64,000 bases of DNA from Thioclava sediminum (GCF_002020355.1 NZ_MPZV01000001.1:1116001-1180000); one strand, 5' to 3'. Shown: positions 16,682-25,687, counted from the first letter of the stretch. Notes: generated by a model from the letters alone, not told the origin. Translations and numbers: made by a program.

Positions 16682-16888
16682 CGGTCTCTCCCCCTCTTCA
16701 TGCAAATCCTAGTCGATTCGCGCGCGACGCCCAAAGATCACGGCACCCAAGCCGAACGGCCCGACAAGCCCGACCGACAATCAGCCGAGCCAGTCGCCGA
16801 TGCGCCCGTAGAGCGCCCTGATCCCTTTCATGGGCACGTCGACCGTCATAGCGGATTGTCGTTTGCATGATCATGCTCCCCCGGTTTG

Positions 16889-17146
16889 TCATCGTTGATT
16901 GAGCTGCGCGCGCACGGCTTTGATGCCTTGCCGCGATACGCGATAAGGCTGGCCGTTCTGCGAGCGGATGAAGCGCCGTTTTCTCAGGCGCATAAACACG
17001 TCGAGCGTGCAGTCCGAAAGGACGTAACCGTCGCGCGTGTAACAGGTGATGGCGCGTATCTTGCCGCCCTCGCCTCTTTCGTGGTGGATTGCTCCGCCAA
17101 GGGCGAGTTCATGCAAAACACGCTGTTCGTGCTTTGAGATATTCAA
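16889..17146 (-). CDS. yjhX: YjhX family protein (putative toxin)
   Basis: Full-length YjhX-family protein of 85 residues if read from a TTG at 17146: NISKHEQRVLHELALGG, then HHERGEGGKI, CYTRDGYVLSDCTLDVF, RRFIRSQNGQPYRVS and a RAQLNQR end. This matches the family from first to last residue, which is why the TTG is chosen over an ATG at 17188 that would add 14 unrelated residues. Escherichia coli YjhX was reported as a toxin paired with the GNAT-like YjhQ; no YjhQ-like gene is adjacent here, although an unrelated GNAT gene lies 10 kb away. Acts, if active, in the cytoplasm. Confidence 0.8.
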   Translation of the reverse strand: MNISKHEQRVLHELALGGAIHHERGEGGKIRAITCYTRDGYVLSDCTLDVFMRLRKRRFIRSQNGQPYRVSRQGIKAVRAQLNQR

Positions 17147-17527
17147 GGGATTGGTCTCGATTTTATGAGAGTGCAGAAACAGAGGCACTCAGCGTTGCGC
17201 GTGAGTGTTCTTTTGGTTCTGGCGTTCCCGCATCACTTGATCGGGAACGGGCTTATGCCCGGGGCTCTTGCATAAAATCTCCATCGCATGAGGTCTCTGC
17301 CTCATACCTGTTGGATAGGTAGGCACGGACAAAGAGCACAACAAGTCCCCTGCGACATATCTGCGCGATCAAAGGAGTGGCGTTGCAGAAAAGCGGGCGT
17401 TCATGTCCCTTCGCGAAAGCTCTGGCACCCAGCGTTCTGAGAAAGAGAGGCCACGACGGCGCCAGTTGCATTGTCCTCAGCGACTATCTACGCCATCACA
17501 TACACCAGCCCAGATTGGACAGCGGTA
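17147..17527. other. Intergenic gap without a supported gene
   Basis: 381 bases between yjhX and the MtfA-type gene. It holds a 7-base-pair stem (17224-17230 with 17242-17248, 11-base loop) and a few short open frames with atypical codon use. Base composition is lower in GC than the flanks. Probably carries the divergent promoters. Confidence 0.5.
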
Positions 17528-18337
17528 ATGCCGATATTCCTGATCCTCATGGTCATTGTCGCAGGCGCCGTTGGAGCGTTCTTCTGGCTCAAGCGGCACA
17601 AGCGAGCCCAACTCCTGACGACCGCGCTGCCGGAGCGTCAGCGTCGCATCGTGAAGCAACAGGTTCCGCTGATCCGAAGACTGCCGAGCGACCTGCAAGC
17701 CCGGCTCGACGGCAAGATCAGCCTGTTTCTGGATCAGGTCGAATTCCTCGGCTGCAATGGCTTGGAAGTGACCGAGGAAATGCGGCTCTCCATCGCCGCC
17801 CAAGCCTGTCTTCTCGTCGTGAATTCGGACAGCTGGTACGATCACCTTCGCACCATCCTGATCTATCCCGGGGCCTTCAAGTCCAGACAAGCTCAGCGCA
17901 GCGGCTATGTTCTGACAGAACGCGAAACCATCCGGACCGGGGAGAGCTGGGCGCGCGGCCCGGTCGTTCTGTCTTGGAAGCACACCCGGTGGGGCGCCTC
18001 CAACGATCATGACGGCCACAACGTCGTCCTGCATGAGTTCGCCCACCAACTCGACGATCTTTCAGGTCACACGGACGGCATTCCGGTGCTGAGCAAAGAG
18101 CAGAGCTTCGCGGGCTGGGCAATGCCATTCGCCGAGGCCTACGAGCGTCATGTTCAGCACGTCAGACACGGGCGGCGCACCGTGATCGACGCCTATGGCG
18201 CCGAGGGGCCGGAGGAGTTCTTCGCGGTCCTTGTCGAGGCCTTCTTCGAGCGACCGGCAGAGCTGAAACACGCCGAACCTGCGGTCTATGAACAGCTGTC
18301 GATACTCTTCCAGCTTGAGCCATCGACATGGGGCTGA
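17528..18337 (+). CDS. Zinc-dependent peptidase of the MtfA (M90) family
   Basis: Predicted zinc metallopeptidase of 269 residues. The N-terminal membrane segment (residues 1-20, MPIFLILMVIVAGAVGAFFW) anchors it; cytosolic MtfA of E. coli lacks such an anchor. The zinc motif is HEFAHQLDD near residue 167, and the downstream acidic motif is EGPEEFFAVLVEAFF near 225. MtfA binds the glucose repressor Mlc in enterobacteria; no Mlc target is known in alphaproteobacteria. The ATG at 17528 is the best start because it begins the hydrophobic helix. Confidence 0.85.
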   Translation: MPIFLILMVIVAGAVGAFFWLKRHKRAQLLTTALPERQRRIVKQQVPLIRRLPSDLQARLDGKISLFLDQVEFLGCNGLEVTEEMRLSIAAQACLLVVNSDSWYDHLRTILIYPGAFKSRQAQRSGYVLTERETIRTGESWARGPVVLSWKHTRWGASNDHDGHNVVLHEFAHQLDDLSGHTDGIPVLSKEQSFAGWAMPFAEAYERHVQHVRHGRRTVIDAYGAEGPEEFFAVLVEAFFERPAELKHAEPAVYEQLSILFQLEPSTWG

Positions 18338-18469
18338 TGGACCGGGGCGCAGGCTCGTCCCCGTGACCTTCCGGCCTGCACCAGAAGATCCGGCATCCAC
18401 CGGCTCATCCCGCTCTCATCGAGGCTTTCAGCACAGCGCGGCATACACTCCAGAACGAGGCCGCCGTCA

Positions 18470-19996
18470 TCACAGCCCGGCACAGGCGTCGGTGTGAATC
18501 CATCTGCGACGGACCCCACATTTGCGCAACATCTTCAGAAACCCGGAGACCATGGTGCTCGCGCCGGAAACATAGACGCGCCGTTCGTCCAGATCGGGAA
18601 CGCATTCGCGCAAGTTCGTCTCGTCCATCCGGCCCTGCACCAGCGTCACATCGTCATATATGGCGGAGCCGAGTTCTCCGGACACCGCATAGACCACCTT
18701 CATCCCCAACTCGTTGCGCGCGCGTGTCAGAAGCTCTCGATAGGCGATCTCGTCTGCTGACCTGTTCGCATAGACCAGAACAATATCGCGTTTCTCGCCG
18801 CGCTCGAGGAGGTCGGCGATCATGCTGCGAAACGGGGTAATGCCGATCCCGCCCGCGATGAACAGAAGCTTCTTCTCGCGCTGCCGCGGCAGGACGAATG
18901 TGCCCGCGATCTGCGAGCCATAGATCGTGTCGCCTTCCTGCATCCGCAAAAGCCCCCGCTTGAACGCGCTGCCCTGAGGGTTGAACTTGACGCCGACCCG
19001 CACGGCTGAGGCCCCGGGCGCGGAGGCGATGGTGAAGGGCCTGCGGTTGCCGCGCTTGTCAGACCCCGACAGCCCCAGCGTCCAGTCGAGATACTGACCC
19101 GCCCGGAATTTCAGGGCGCGATCCGACTGAAAGACGAATTCGTAGCAATTCGCGGCGATCTCCTCGACACCGATCAGCTTCATCTTGAACCGACCTTTGG
19201 GGCTGGCGGCCCAGGCGTAGATATTCGCCACGAGGAAGGCCATTTCGGGGGAGAAGTACATCGTCCCGATATGGATATTCGAGGAGGACAGAACCCCGAC
19301 AATGGCGGCGTAGACATGCCGCGACCAGCGACCATGCGCGGCCGTCAGCGGCTCCGTCAGCATCGCGAAACCCGCAAAGAACAGCGGCGAATAGAGGAGC
19401 GTCTGTTGCAGCGCCATTCCCATCATGCCCGGAGGCGTCGTTACCAGAACGGCGGCGAGGTTGGACAGGATGTAGACAGCGATCATGCCGATGCGTTCGA
19501 TCTTGTAGACGACGAGCAGCCCGCCGAGGATCACCAGAGGCAAGAGCTGTGGCGTGCCGCCGACCCACCACAGGGCCGGGGTATTGAGCCCGATCCCCGC
19601 GGCGACGGCGCCGATCGCCACCGGGTTGAAGATGTGTTTGTGCCCGATCGTCAGGATGAATTTCGACGCGATCGCGACGACCGATGCGAGCACGATCGCG
19701 GCCAGTGTCATCGGATCGGCGAAATCCGCCGGCGGCATGATGAGTGCGAGGATCAGGGCCGTGATATAGACGGACTCCGCGTTCGTCGGCAGCTTCAGAA
19801 AAAAGCTGAAAAGCCGGTTCGTCACCCAGGCGCTCGCGACAGAGAGCACGAGCGACACGACAAGCCCGACAGGGTCGAGGAAGGCCGCACCCATCATGCC
19901 GACCGCAATCCCGCCCAGAAACAGGATCCCGAGATAATAGACCATCAATCGATACATCGTGACGCCATTCAGCGAACGCCTGATCAGTTTCATCAT
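18470..19996 (-). CDS. RnfD/NqrB-like membrane domain fused to an FNR-type flavin reductase
   Basis: Fusion of 508 residues. Residues 1-265 form about ten membrane segments of the RnfD/NqrB family (FNPVAIGAVAAGIG near 122, FFAGFAMLTEPLTA near 207). Residues 275-508 form a ferredoxin-NADP reductase module: FAD site RPFTIASAPG near 322, NAD site LLFIAGGIGITPFRSM near 385 and YVSGASTMVSGFLK near 480. The SGAT flavin-attachment threonine of canonical RnfD/NqrB is not visible in the membrane part, so covalent FMN is probably supplied by the secreted FMN-binding protein of this operon. Expected role: electron transfer from NAD(P)H across the membrane. Confidence 0.9.
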   Translation of the reverse strand: MMKLIRRSLNGVTMYRLMVYYLGILFLGGIAVGMMGAAFLDPVGLVVSLVLSVASAWVTNRLFSFFLKLPTNAESVYITALILALIMPPADFADPMTLAAIVLASVVAIASKFILTIGHKHIFNPVAIGAVAAGIGLNTPALWWVGGTPQLLPLVILGGLLVVYKIERIGMIAVYILSNLAAVLVTTPPGMMGMALQQTLLYSPLFFAGFAMLTEPLTAAHGRWSRHVYAAIVGVLSSSNIHIGTMYFSPEMAFLVANIYAWAASPKGRFKMKLIGVEEIAANCYEFVFQSDRALKFRAGQYLDWTLGLSGSDKRGNRRPFTIASAPGASAVRVGVKFNPQGSAFKRGLLRMQEGDTIYGSQIAGTFVLPRQREKKLLFIAGGIGITPFRSMIADLLERGEKRDIVLVYANRSADEIAYRELLTRARNELGMKVVYAVSGELGSAIYDDVTLVQGRMDETNLRECVPDLDERRVYVSGASTMVSGFLKMLRKCGVRRRWIHTDACAGL

Positions 19997-20739
19997 GAGA
20001 AGACAAACTCCTTGAAACCGGTCGTTTGCACGGCCGTTCCATCCTGGTGGATTTGGTAGGCTTCGAGGCCATCAAGGGCTTCGATGTAGTAGATGCCCTT
20101 GTCGCCCATCGCGAAGGCCGCCGTGGCGTGTAGGTCCGCGACGAGAACGTCATGCCCGATCACGGTGATGCTGACGGGGCCTTCGATGCGGCTGGTTCGG
20201 TCATGCGGGTCATAGATATGGTCGCCACGGACGTAGTTGCCCGACGTCGCCACGCCCTGCCCTCTTGGCGCGATCGCCTTGACGATCTGGCGCGGATCGA
20301 AGGGATTGCGAATACCGATCGACCACTCGCGGTCGCGCGCATCGCGCCCGCCGACTTGAATGTCTCCGCCCGCGTCGATGCAGAAATTCTCGAACCCGTC
20401 TCTCTCGAGCAGTCGGGCCGCACCGAGGATCGCCCATCCTTTCACGACACCGGAAGGATCGATGGTTCCATCCTCGCGCCGAATGTCGAAATACCCGTCC
20501 GTGATCTCTTGCATGTCATGGGCGATCTTCAGGACGTCGCGCATCTGGGAACTGAGTGCGGGCTCATCGATCTCGCCCGAATTGAAGCGCGAAACTTCGC
20601 TGTCAGGGCGGAAGGGGCTGAAGCGTTTATCCGCGTCATTGAAGACGTCGAACACCCTTTCGTGAATGTCTGCGCCCTCGGAATTCGGGATGTCGAGCGT
20701 GATCGGCATTCCCATGATGATCCGCGTCTCGACGGTCAT
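19993..20739 (-). CDS. apbE: FAD:protein FMN transferase (ApbE family), cluster B
   Basis: Flavin transferase of 248 residues, shorter than the cluster A enzyme. Signatures: MGMPITLDI near 9, FSPFRPDSEVSRFN near 39, TDGYFDIRREDG near 80, DPSGVVKGWAI near 94, IDAGGDIQVGG near 121, TSGNYVRGDHIYDP near 162 and a metal-binding DLHATAAFAMG near 200. It overlaps the RnfD-reductase gene by 4 bases and follows the FMN-binding protein gene by 7, so its client is probably that protein. No signal peptide is seen. Confidence 0.92.
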   Translation of the reverse strand: MTVETRIIMGMPITLDIPNSEGADIHERVFDVFNDADKRFSPFRPDSEVSRFNSGEIDEPALSSQMRDVLKIAHDMQEITDGYFDIRREDGTIDPSGVVKGWAILGAARLLERDGFENFCIDAGGDIQVGGRDARDREWSIGIRNPFDPRQIVKAIAPRGQGVATSGNYVRGDHIYDPHDRTSRIEGPVSITVIGHDVLVADLHATAAFAMGDKGIYYIEALDGLEAYQIHQDGTAVQTTGFKEFVFS

Positions 20740-20746
20740 GGCCGGA

Positions 20747-21157
20747 CTATTTCAGCGATTTCAGCAGCGCATCATTTGCCGAATTCAGGAACGCCTGGCT
20801 GGTGAGCGTTGCGCCGGAAATGTAAGAGACGTTGGTATTCTGCGCCATGACGATCTCGCGCTCGAGCATCGGCAGCGCCTTGCTGTTGATATAGCGGCTC
20901 GTCCTGCGATCCGTCGGCGATCTCAGGATGTCGATGGAGGCGATTTTCCCATTTTTCACATGGGCTTGCACCTGCACATAGCCGTAATACTGGCGGACCG
21001 GAGACCCGGTCCAAGTGCCATCCTGAAATTGAGCGTTCGCGGGAATTTGGCGAGGCTGCGAAAAGCTCGAGAAAAAGCCTGCCGATGCCGCGGTCGAACT
21101 GAGCAGCACAGCGAGAACGGTGCCTGAAAGTGCGCTTGTAAACTTCCTGCTCGTCAT
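20747..21157 (-). CDS. Secreted FMN-binding domain protein (RnfG/NqrC-like)
   Basis: Periplasmic flavoprotein of 136 residues: signal peptide to about residue 26 (SALSGTVLAVLLSSTAASA), then an FMN_bind domain. The attachment motif SGAT is at residues 114-117 (Thr117), within VSYISGATLTS. The ATG at 21157 has AGGAGGT upstream; an in-frame start at 21265 would bury the signal peptide. First gene of an operon with ApbE and the RnfD-reductase fusion. It should accept electrons from the fusion protein in the periplasm (inference from the domain pairing). Confidence 0.9.
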   Translation of the reverse strand: MTSRKFTSALSGTVLAVLLSSTAASAGFFSSFSQPRQIPANAQFQDGTWTGSPVRQYYGYVQVQAHVKNGKIASIDILRSPTDRRTSRYINSKALPMLEREIVMAQNTNVSYISGATLTSQAFLNSANDALLKSLK

Positions 21158-21643
21158 TGGGGACCTCCTGATATTCCTTGCGGGCTCCCGGCCCAGTGAC
21201 TTCGATTTGACGGTCGCTCGCCTGCCCCCAGACCACTTATAAAGATACGTGTTCCGCATCGACATTGAAGTCGCGCCCGTTCCCCTTTGCGTGAAGCAAT
21301 TGCGAGCGAAGGGAGCGACCCTATCAAGAACGCAGTCGCGCCCAACCCCATATCAGCTTGAGGTGTCGCCTTTCCTTCGCGGATCTTTCACCTTGCCAGC
21401 ACTTGCGCTCCGTCAGCCTCACCGCCGCCGGAACAGCAACCTGAGGGAGAACGCAGTCTCTGCGAGGATTGTCAGCCCATATGCGGGGCGAAAGCCGACG
21501 AGAGGTCGGGCACGGAAGCTATTGGCAACGCGCGGACGGTTCGTTCGCTGCCTGGCCCAGACCGACACGAGAACGATAGCCGCGCCGGGCTCGAGACGGG
21601 CGACGCGCCCCGACCGTATTGCGCCCGGCCTTCAAACGACCAG
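21158..21643. other. Intergenic gap without a supported gene
   Basis: 486 bases between the flavin operon start and the stop of the LuxR-type gene. It must hold the promoter of the flavin operon. Several short open frames overlap one another, none with family resemblance or a ribosome site. It does not encode the missing DNA-binding part of the LuxR-type protein in any frame. Confidence 0.5.
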
Positions 21644-22117
21644 CTACGCTGGCACGATAATTTGACGCAATTTCTCAAGCTCCTCCTCGGACATGTCCAG
21701 CGCATCGCGGGTCACATCGTGAAGCTCCTGCATCAATGTTTGAGCCTGCTCGATCTCCTCCTGCGTGATCGGACGAGACGGATGGGCAAAGAAGCCGAGC
21801 GAGCGGTCCAGCTCCCCAAGCGCAATGACTTTTCCGAAGCGCAATCCGAAACGCGCGGCGGCGCCGAACACGTCACTCTGGTCACCGTCGGCGAGATCTT
21901 CCCAGTCACAAATGCCCTGATTGGAGATCGCCCAGCGGACGGTCGGATCCACAAAAACGAGCTCTTTTTCAGTGTAGTAATCGACCCACTCTTTTGGGTA
22001 GGTGAGATAGCTAAGGGTCGGACTAGCAAAGCGAACATGCAGGCCCAACGCGAATGTCCAATCGCAGACCCGGTTCAGACGTTGCAATAGGTCCTCGATC
22101 TTATGCAGATTATCCAT
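21644..22117 (-). CDS. LuxR-type autoinducer-binding domain protein lacking a DNA-binding domain
   Basis: Protein of 157 residues made only of an autoinducer-binding domain (LGLHVRFASPTLSYLTYP near 27, WVDYYTEKELVFVDPTVRWA near 48, GICDWEDL near 72, RFGKVIALGELDRSLGFFAH near 93). The tyrosine/tryptophan/aspartate pattern (W..YY....D..V) of acyl-homoserine-lactone pockets is present. It ends shortly after SEEELEKLRQII, where a LuxR helix-turn-helix would begin. ATG 22117 has AGGAGG six bases upstream. Either a truncated solo or a signal-sequestering protein like those that heterodimerise with full LuxR proteins. No luxI gene is in the window. Confidence 0.82.
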   Translation of the reverse strand: MDNLHKIEDLLQRLNRVCDWTFALGLHVRFASPTLSYLTYPKEWVDYYTEKELVFVDPTVRWAISNQGICDWEDLADGDQSDVFGAAARFGLRFGKVIALGELDRSLGFFAHPSRPITQEEIEQAQTLMQELHDVTRDALDMSEEELEKLRQIIVPA

Positions 22118-22495
22118 GTCTCGCCTCCTGACCACATCTTGCAACTCTTCGCCGATGCTTTTGGCGTATTTAGGGCAGTTTCTTGAAAACTTCGATTTGT
22201 AAATTCGGGAAACAAGCTGAGACCGATGAAACCCGTGCTGTGCCTGAGGACTCTGGACCATCCGCAGCGGGAGTTTTCGGGTCGAGAGTGCCTTTGGGGA
22301 GAAAGCGCGATAGCGCCGTTCCGATGAGACCGGCATCCTGAAACGACACCTCGCAACCAGAGAAGCGAAAGAATGTGCGCTTTCGGAGGATCAGGCAAGA
22401 ATACCCCCGGAATGATATACCTGTCTCCGGCCTTCGGGACTTATTTCGAGTGCAACGCCGCTACGCAGATTGGCGCGTCGATCTCGAAAGGACAC
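22118..22495. other. Divergent intergenic gap without a supported gene
   Basis: 378 bases between the LuxR-type gene and the alpha/beta hydrolase gene, lower in GC than the flanks. Both neighbours have in-frame extensions into it, but each has a much better ribosome site at its internal start. It contains a loose dyad GTTT-CTTG-AAAAC near 22170. No gene seen. Confidence 0.45.
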
Positions 22496-23452
22496 ATGAT
22501 GGAACTCACGCAAGACTGGGACAAAACCTTCCCGAAAAGCGACAAGGTCGACCACAGCAAGGTCACCTTCACCAACCGCTACGGCATCACGCTGGCGGGC
22601 GATCTCTACGCTCCCAAGGGCGACGGCCCCTTCGCCGCAATCGCGATCAGCGGCCCGTTCGGCGCCGTGAAAGAGCAATCCTCCGGCTTCCACGCGCAGA
22701 CGCTCGCCGAGCGTGGCTTCGTGACCCTGGCATTCGACCCGTCCTTCACCGGGGAAAGCGGCGGCAGCCCGCGCAATGTCGCCTCGCCCGACATCAACAC
22801 CGAGGATTTCAGCGCCGCGGTCGACTATCTCGGCCTGCTGGCGTCGGTCGATCGCGAGCGCATCGGCATCCTCGGGATTTGCGGCTTCGGCGGTATGGGC
22901 CTGAACGCAGCCGCGGTGGACAAGCGGGTCAAGGCCGTGGCGGTCACCACGATGTATGACATCAGCCGCATGATGGCCAAAGGCTACTTCGACAGCAACA
23001 CGCCCGAGCAGCGCGCGGAAACTCTCGAGGCGCTCGGTCAGCAGCGCTGGGTCGACGCGGAAAACGGCGCTCCGGCCTATGGCCCGGTCTCGCTCGAACT
23101 TCAGGGCGGCGAGCCGCAATTCGTCGTGGAATACGCCGGCTACTACAAGTCCGAAGAGCGCGGCTTCCACCCCCGGTCGGTCAACTCGAACGCGTCCTGG
23201 ACGCTGACGACGCCCCTGTCGTTCATGAACATGCCGCTCCTGACCTATATCGACGAGATTTCGCCGCGTCCGAGCCTGTTCGTTCACGGCGACAAGGCGC
23301 ATTCGCTCTATTTTAGCGAGACGGCTTACGCCGCCGCGGCCGAACCGAAAGAGCTGTTCATCGTCGAAGATGCGAACCACACCGATCTCTACGATCAGGT
23401 CGACAAGATCCCCTTCGACAAATTCACCAGCTTCTTCACCGAGAACCTGTGA
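22496..23452 (+). CDS. Alpha/beta hydrolase (YcjY/dienelactone-hydrolase-like)
   Basis: Hydrolase of 318 residues. The nucleophile elbow is GICGFGG near residue 124, where cysteine replaces the usual serine, as in dienelactone hydrolases and YcjY-like proteins; the acid/base pair is likely in EDANHTDLYD near 295. Starts are ATG 22496 or 22499 with AAAGGA upstream. It lies between a divergent LuxR-type gene and an AraC regulator on the same strand. Substrate unknown; relatives are often induced with aldehyde or aromatic stress regulators. Confidence 0.87.
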   Translation: MMELTQDWDKTFPKSDKVDHSKVTFTNRYGITLAGDLYAPKGDGPFAAIAISGPFGAVKEQSSGFHAQTLAERGFVTLAFDPSFTGESGGSPRNVASPDINTEDFSAAVDYLGLLASVDRERIGILGICGFGGMGLNAAAVDKRVKAVAVTTMYDISRMMAKGYFDSNTPEQRAETLEALGQQRWVDAENGAPAYGPVSLELQGGEPQFVVEYAGYYKSEERGFHPRSVNSNASWTLTTPLSFMNMPLLTYIDEISPRPSLFVHGDKAHSLYFSETAYAAAAEPKELFIVEDANHTDLYDQVDKIPFDKFTSFFTENL

Positions 23453-23500
23453 TAAAACGCTCGGTGTTGCCTGCGGGCGGCTCCGACCTGCAGACGGGGC

Positions 23501-24424
23501 ATGATGCCGATGAATGAGCAGACCATCCGATATGGACATTCGCACGAAGCCCTCGCCGCGATGATCGCGAAATGGGCCGAGGGTTCGGAAGATGTCTCGA
23601 CCCCTCTCCCCGATCTGAGCTTCTTCCGGCGCACGCGCCCGACCGAGCCGGATGTCTGCCTGGTCGAACCCGCGCTTCTGGTCGTGGCGCAAGGGGCCAA
23701 ACAGATGTTCGTGGGCGGCGCACCGCATCGATACGACCCGTCCGGCTTTCTGATCACTTCGCTGGAAATCCCCGGGCAGACGCAGATCATCGAGGCGAGC
23801 GAAGAACGGCCCTGCCTCGGGCTGGTCCTGAAGCTCGATCAGCGGATGCTGGCCGAGATGGTCGCGCGCAACGTGACGCCACCGCCCTCTCACGCAAAGG
23901 AGCGCAGCAGTGTCGCGGTGGGCACCATGACCTCTGACCTTCTCGCCCCGCTGGAGCGGCTCGTGGCGCTTCTGGACGACCCCGAGGCCCTCCCCGTTCT
24001 TGCGCCACTGATCCGGCAGGAAATCCACTTCCGGCTCCTGCGCAGCGATCAGGGAGACCGCCTGTGGTCCTTCGTCGCCGCCGGTAGCCCGAACCAACGC
24101 ATTCTCGCCCTGCTCAACTGGATAAAGCTCAACTATGCCGAACCCCTCCGGGTGGACGACCTCGCGGCCCGCGCACAGATGAGCGCCTCGACCTTTCACC
24201 AGCATTTCCGCGAGCTCACCACGATGAGCCCGCTCAAATACCAGAAATGGCTCCGTCTGAACGAGGCGCGCCAATTGATGCTCAACGACCATCTCGATGC
24301 AGCCAGCGCGGCCTTCCAAGTTGGCTATGAAAGCCCCTCGCAGTTCAGCCGGGAATACTCCCGGCTGTTCGGAAATCCTCCCAAGAAGGATATCGACCAG
24401 CTGCGGCTCGATGTAGCGATATAA
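23501..24424 (+). CDS. AraC family transcriptional regulator (YqhC-like, AraC_N cupin)
   Basis: Regulator of 307 residues: N-terminal AraC_N cupin domain (about 20-170; VCLVEPALLVVAQGAKQ near 51) and C-terminal double helix-turn-helix (about 205-300; LRVDDLAARAQMSASTFHQH near 225, ASAAFQVGYESPSQFSREY near 270). YqhC-type regulators respond to aldehydes and control reductases. It follows the alpha/beta hydrolase gene by 48 bases and is probably its regulator. Start may be 23501, 23504 or 23510. Confidence 0.9.
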   Translation: MMPMNEQTIRYGHSHEALAAMIAKWAEGSEDVSTPLPDLSFFRRTRPTEPDVCLVEPALLVVAQGAKQMFVGGAPHRYDPSGFLITSLEIPGQTQIIEASEERPCLGLVLKLDQRMLAEMVARNVTPPPSHAKERSSVAVGTMTSDLLAPLERLVALLDDPEALPVLAPLIRQEIHFRLLRSDQGDRLWSFVAAGSPNQRILALLNWIKLNYAEPLRVDDLAARAQMSASTFHQHFRELTTMSPLKYQKWLRLNEARQLMLNDHLDAASAAFQVGYESPSQFSREYSRLFGNPPKKDIDQLRLDVAI

Positions 24425-24682
24425 GACGCTCACGTCTCTCCAAGGTGGGGCGTCTTGCGCTGCATGAATTCGAGCTTCAAAGCCACAGGCGGGAATGTCG
24501 TCTCAGGCGAAGCCGCGTCGCGACATCAGCTTCAGCAACGAAGGTCCGGATTGGGCCGGGATCTTTCTTCCGCACTCTCATTTTGGATGGAAGGGCCGGC
24601 GAAAAGAGGCCACCCTGCCCGCCGCGCGCTCGGGGCCAACGTGAGCTTGGCGGCTCACCACGCGCACCGTAGGATACGGGGC

Positions 24683-25687
24683 ATGGGGTATGTGACGTCT
24701 CTCTTCGCACGCAAGATCGTCGCCGCAGCGGGCGGTGGCGTTGACGCTGCCGCGATGCTGGCCAGCGTCGGGATTGCTCCTGACGATCCCTGGAACGCCG
24801 GGCGGATGGTTTCCGCCGAGCGTTATTACGACATGCTCGAGGAAATTGCCGATCAGATCGACGTGACGGATCTTCCGCTGCGCACGGGCGCCTCGATGCG
24901 GCTTGATGAATACGGTGCGCTTGGACTGGCCTTCAAGGCCGCAACGACGCTCCGAGCGTCCTACGCGCGGGTTGAACGCTATGCGCGCCTCTGGACCAGC
25001 GTCGTCGAATACGAGCTGCGGCCGGAGGCCGGGGGCACCCTCTTCATCCTGCACCGTGAAGGCGAGCGGCGCCTCGGGATGCGACTGTCGAACGAGGCGA
25101 CCCTTGCGAGCGCCGTGTCCATCGCAAGGCAGGTCGCACCAGTGCCCCTCGCACCCGTGGAGGTGCTTGTCCGGCATCCCGCTCCGCGCTCGATTACCGC
25201 ACACGAGGACTGGTTCGGCTGTCCGGTGCGCTTCGGGGCCGATCTCGACGCGATCTTCTATGACAACGAGACGCTGGCCCGGCCCAATATTCTCGGCGAC
25301 GAGGGTATTTCGAAATATCTAACAAAGCATCTCGACGCGGAAATGGCCGAGATCACGCAAGAGCCCGCGCTCGTCTCGCAGGCGAAAACCGCAATCGCCC
25401 AAGCCCTCAGCGAGGGCGCACCCAAGATGGCCGAGATCGCTCGTAGTCTCGGGCTCAGTGCGCGGTCCTTTCACCGGCGCCTCTCCGAGCATGGGGTGAA
25501 CTTTCAGAGCCTCACCGAAGAAACCCGCCGCGACCTTGCCGAAGGGCTTTTGCGCGACGAGAGCCATTCCCTGGCCGAGATCGCGTTCCTCACCGGCTTC
25601 TCCGAGCAGAGCGCCTTTACCCGCGCGTTCAAGCGCTGGGTCGGCACGACGCCGGCGAGCTACCGCAAGGATATGACCCACCGCTGA
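24683..25687 (+). CDS. AraC family transcriptional regulator (OruR/arabinose-binding-domain type)
   Basis: Regulator of 334 residues. The N-terminal Arabinose_bd-type domain (about 15-205) precedes a C-terminal AraC helix-turn-helix (about 235-330: MAEIARSLGLSARSFHRRLS near 252, LAEIAFLTGFSEQSAFTRAF near 299). The ATG at 24683, preceded by AGGA, gives the family N-terminus MGYVTSLFARKIV; an open extension to 24455 is non-homologous. Followed by an NmrA-like reductase and small membrane genes on the same strand that it may control. Confidence 0.9.
   Translation: MGYVTSLFARKIVAAAGGGVDAAAMLASVGIAPDDPWNAGRMVSAERYYDMLEEIADQIDVTDLPLRTGASMRLDEYGALGLAFKAATTLRASYARVERYARLWTSVVEYELRPEAGGTLFILHREGERRLGMRLSNEATLASAVSIARQVAPVPLAPVEVLVRHPAPRSITAHEDWFGCPVRFGADLDAIFYDNETLARPNILGDEGISKYLTKHLDAEMAEITQEPALVSQAKTAIAQALSEGAPKMAEIARSLGLSARSFHRRLSEHGVNFQSLTEETRRDLAEGLLRDESHSLAEIAFLTGFSEQSAFTRAFKRWVGTTPASYRKDMTHR

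Noticed and set aside
16781-16849. 22-codon minus-strand frame (MTVDVPMKGIRALYGRIG...)
   Set aside because: Residue mix looks protein-like, but it has no ribosome site and no recognisable family; too short to call.
17253-17471. 72-codon minus-strand frame before the MtfA-type gene
   Set aside because: No ribosome site, no family match, atypical composition; it overlaps the probable promoter region.
22391-24433. 680-codon minus-strand open frame opposite the alpha/beta hydrolase and AraC genes
   Set aside because: Antisense shadow of two genes with intact catalytic and helix-turn-helix motifs on the plus strand.
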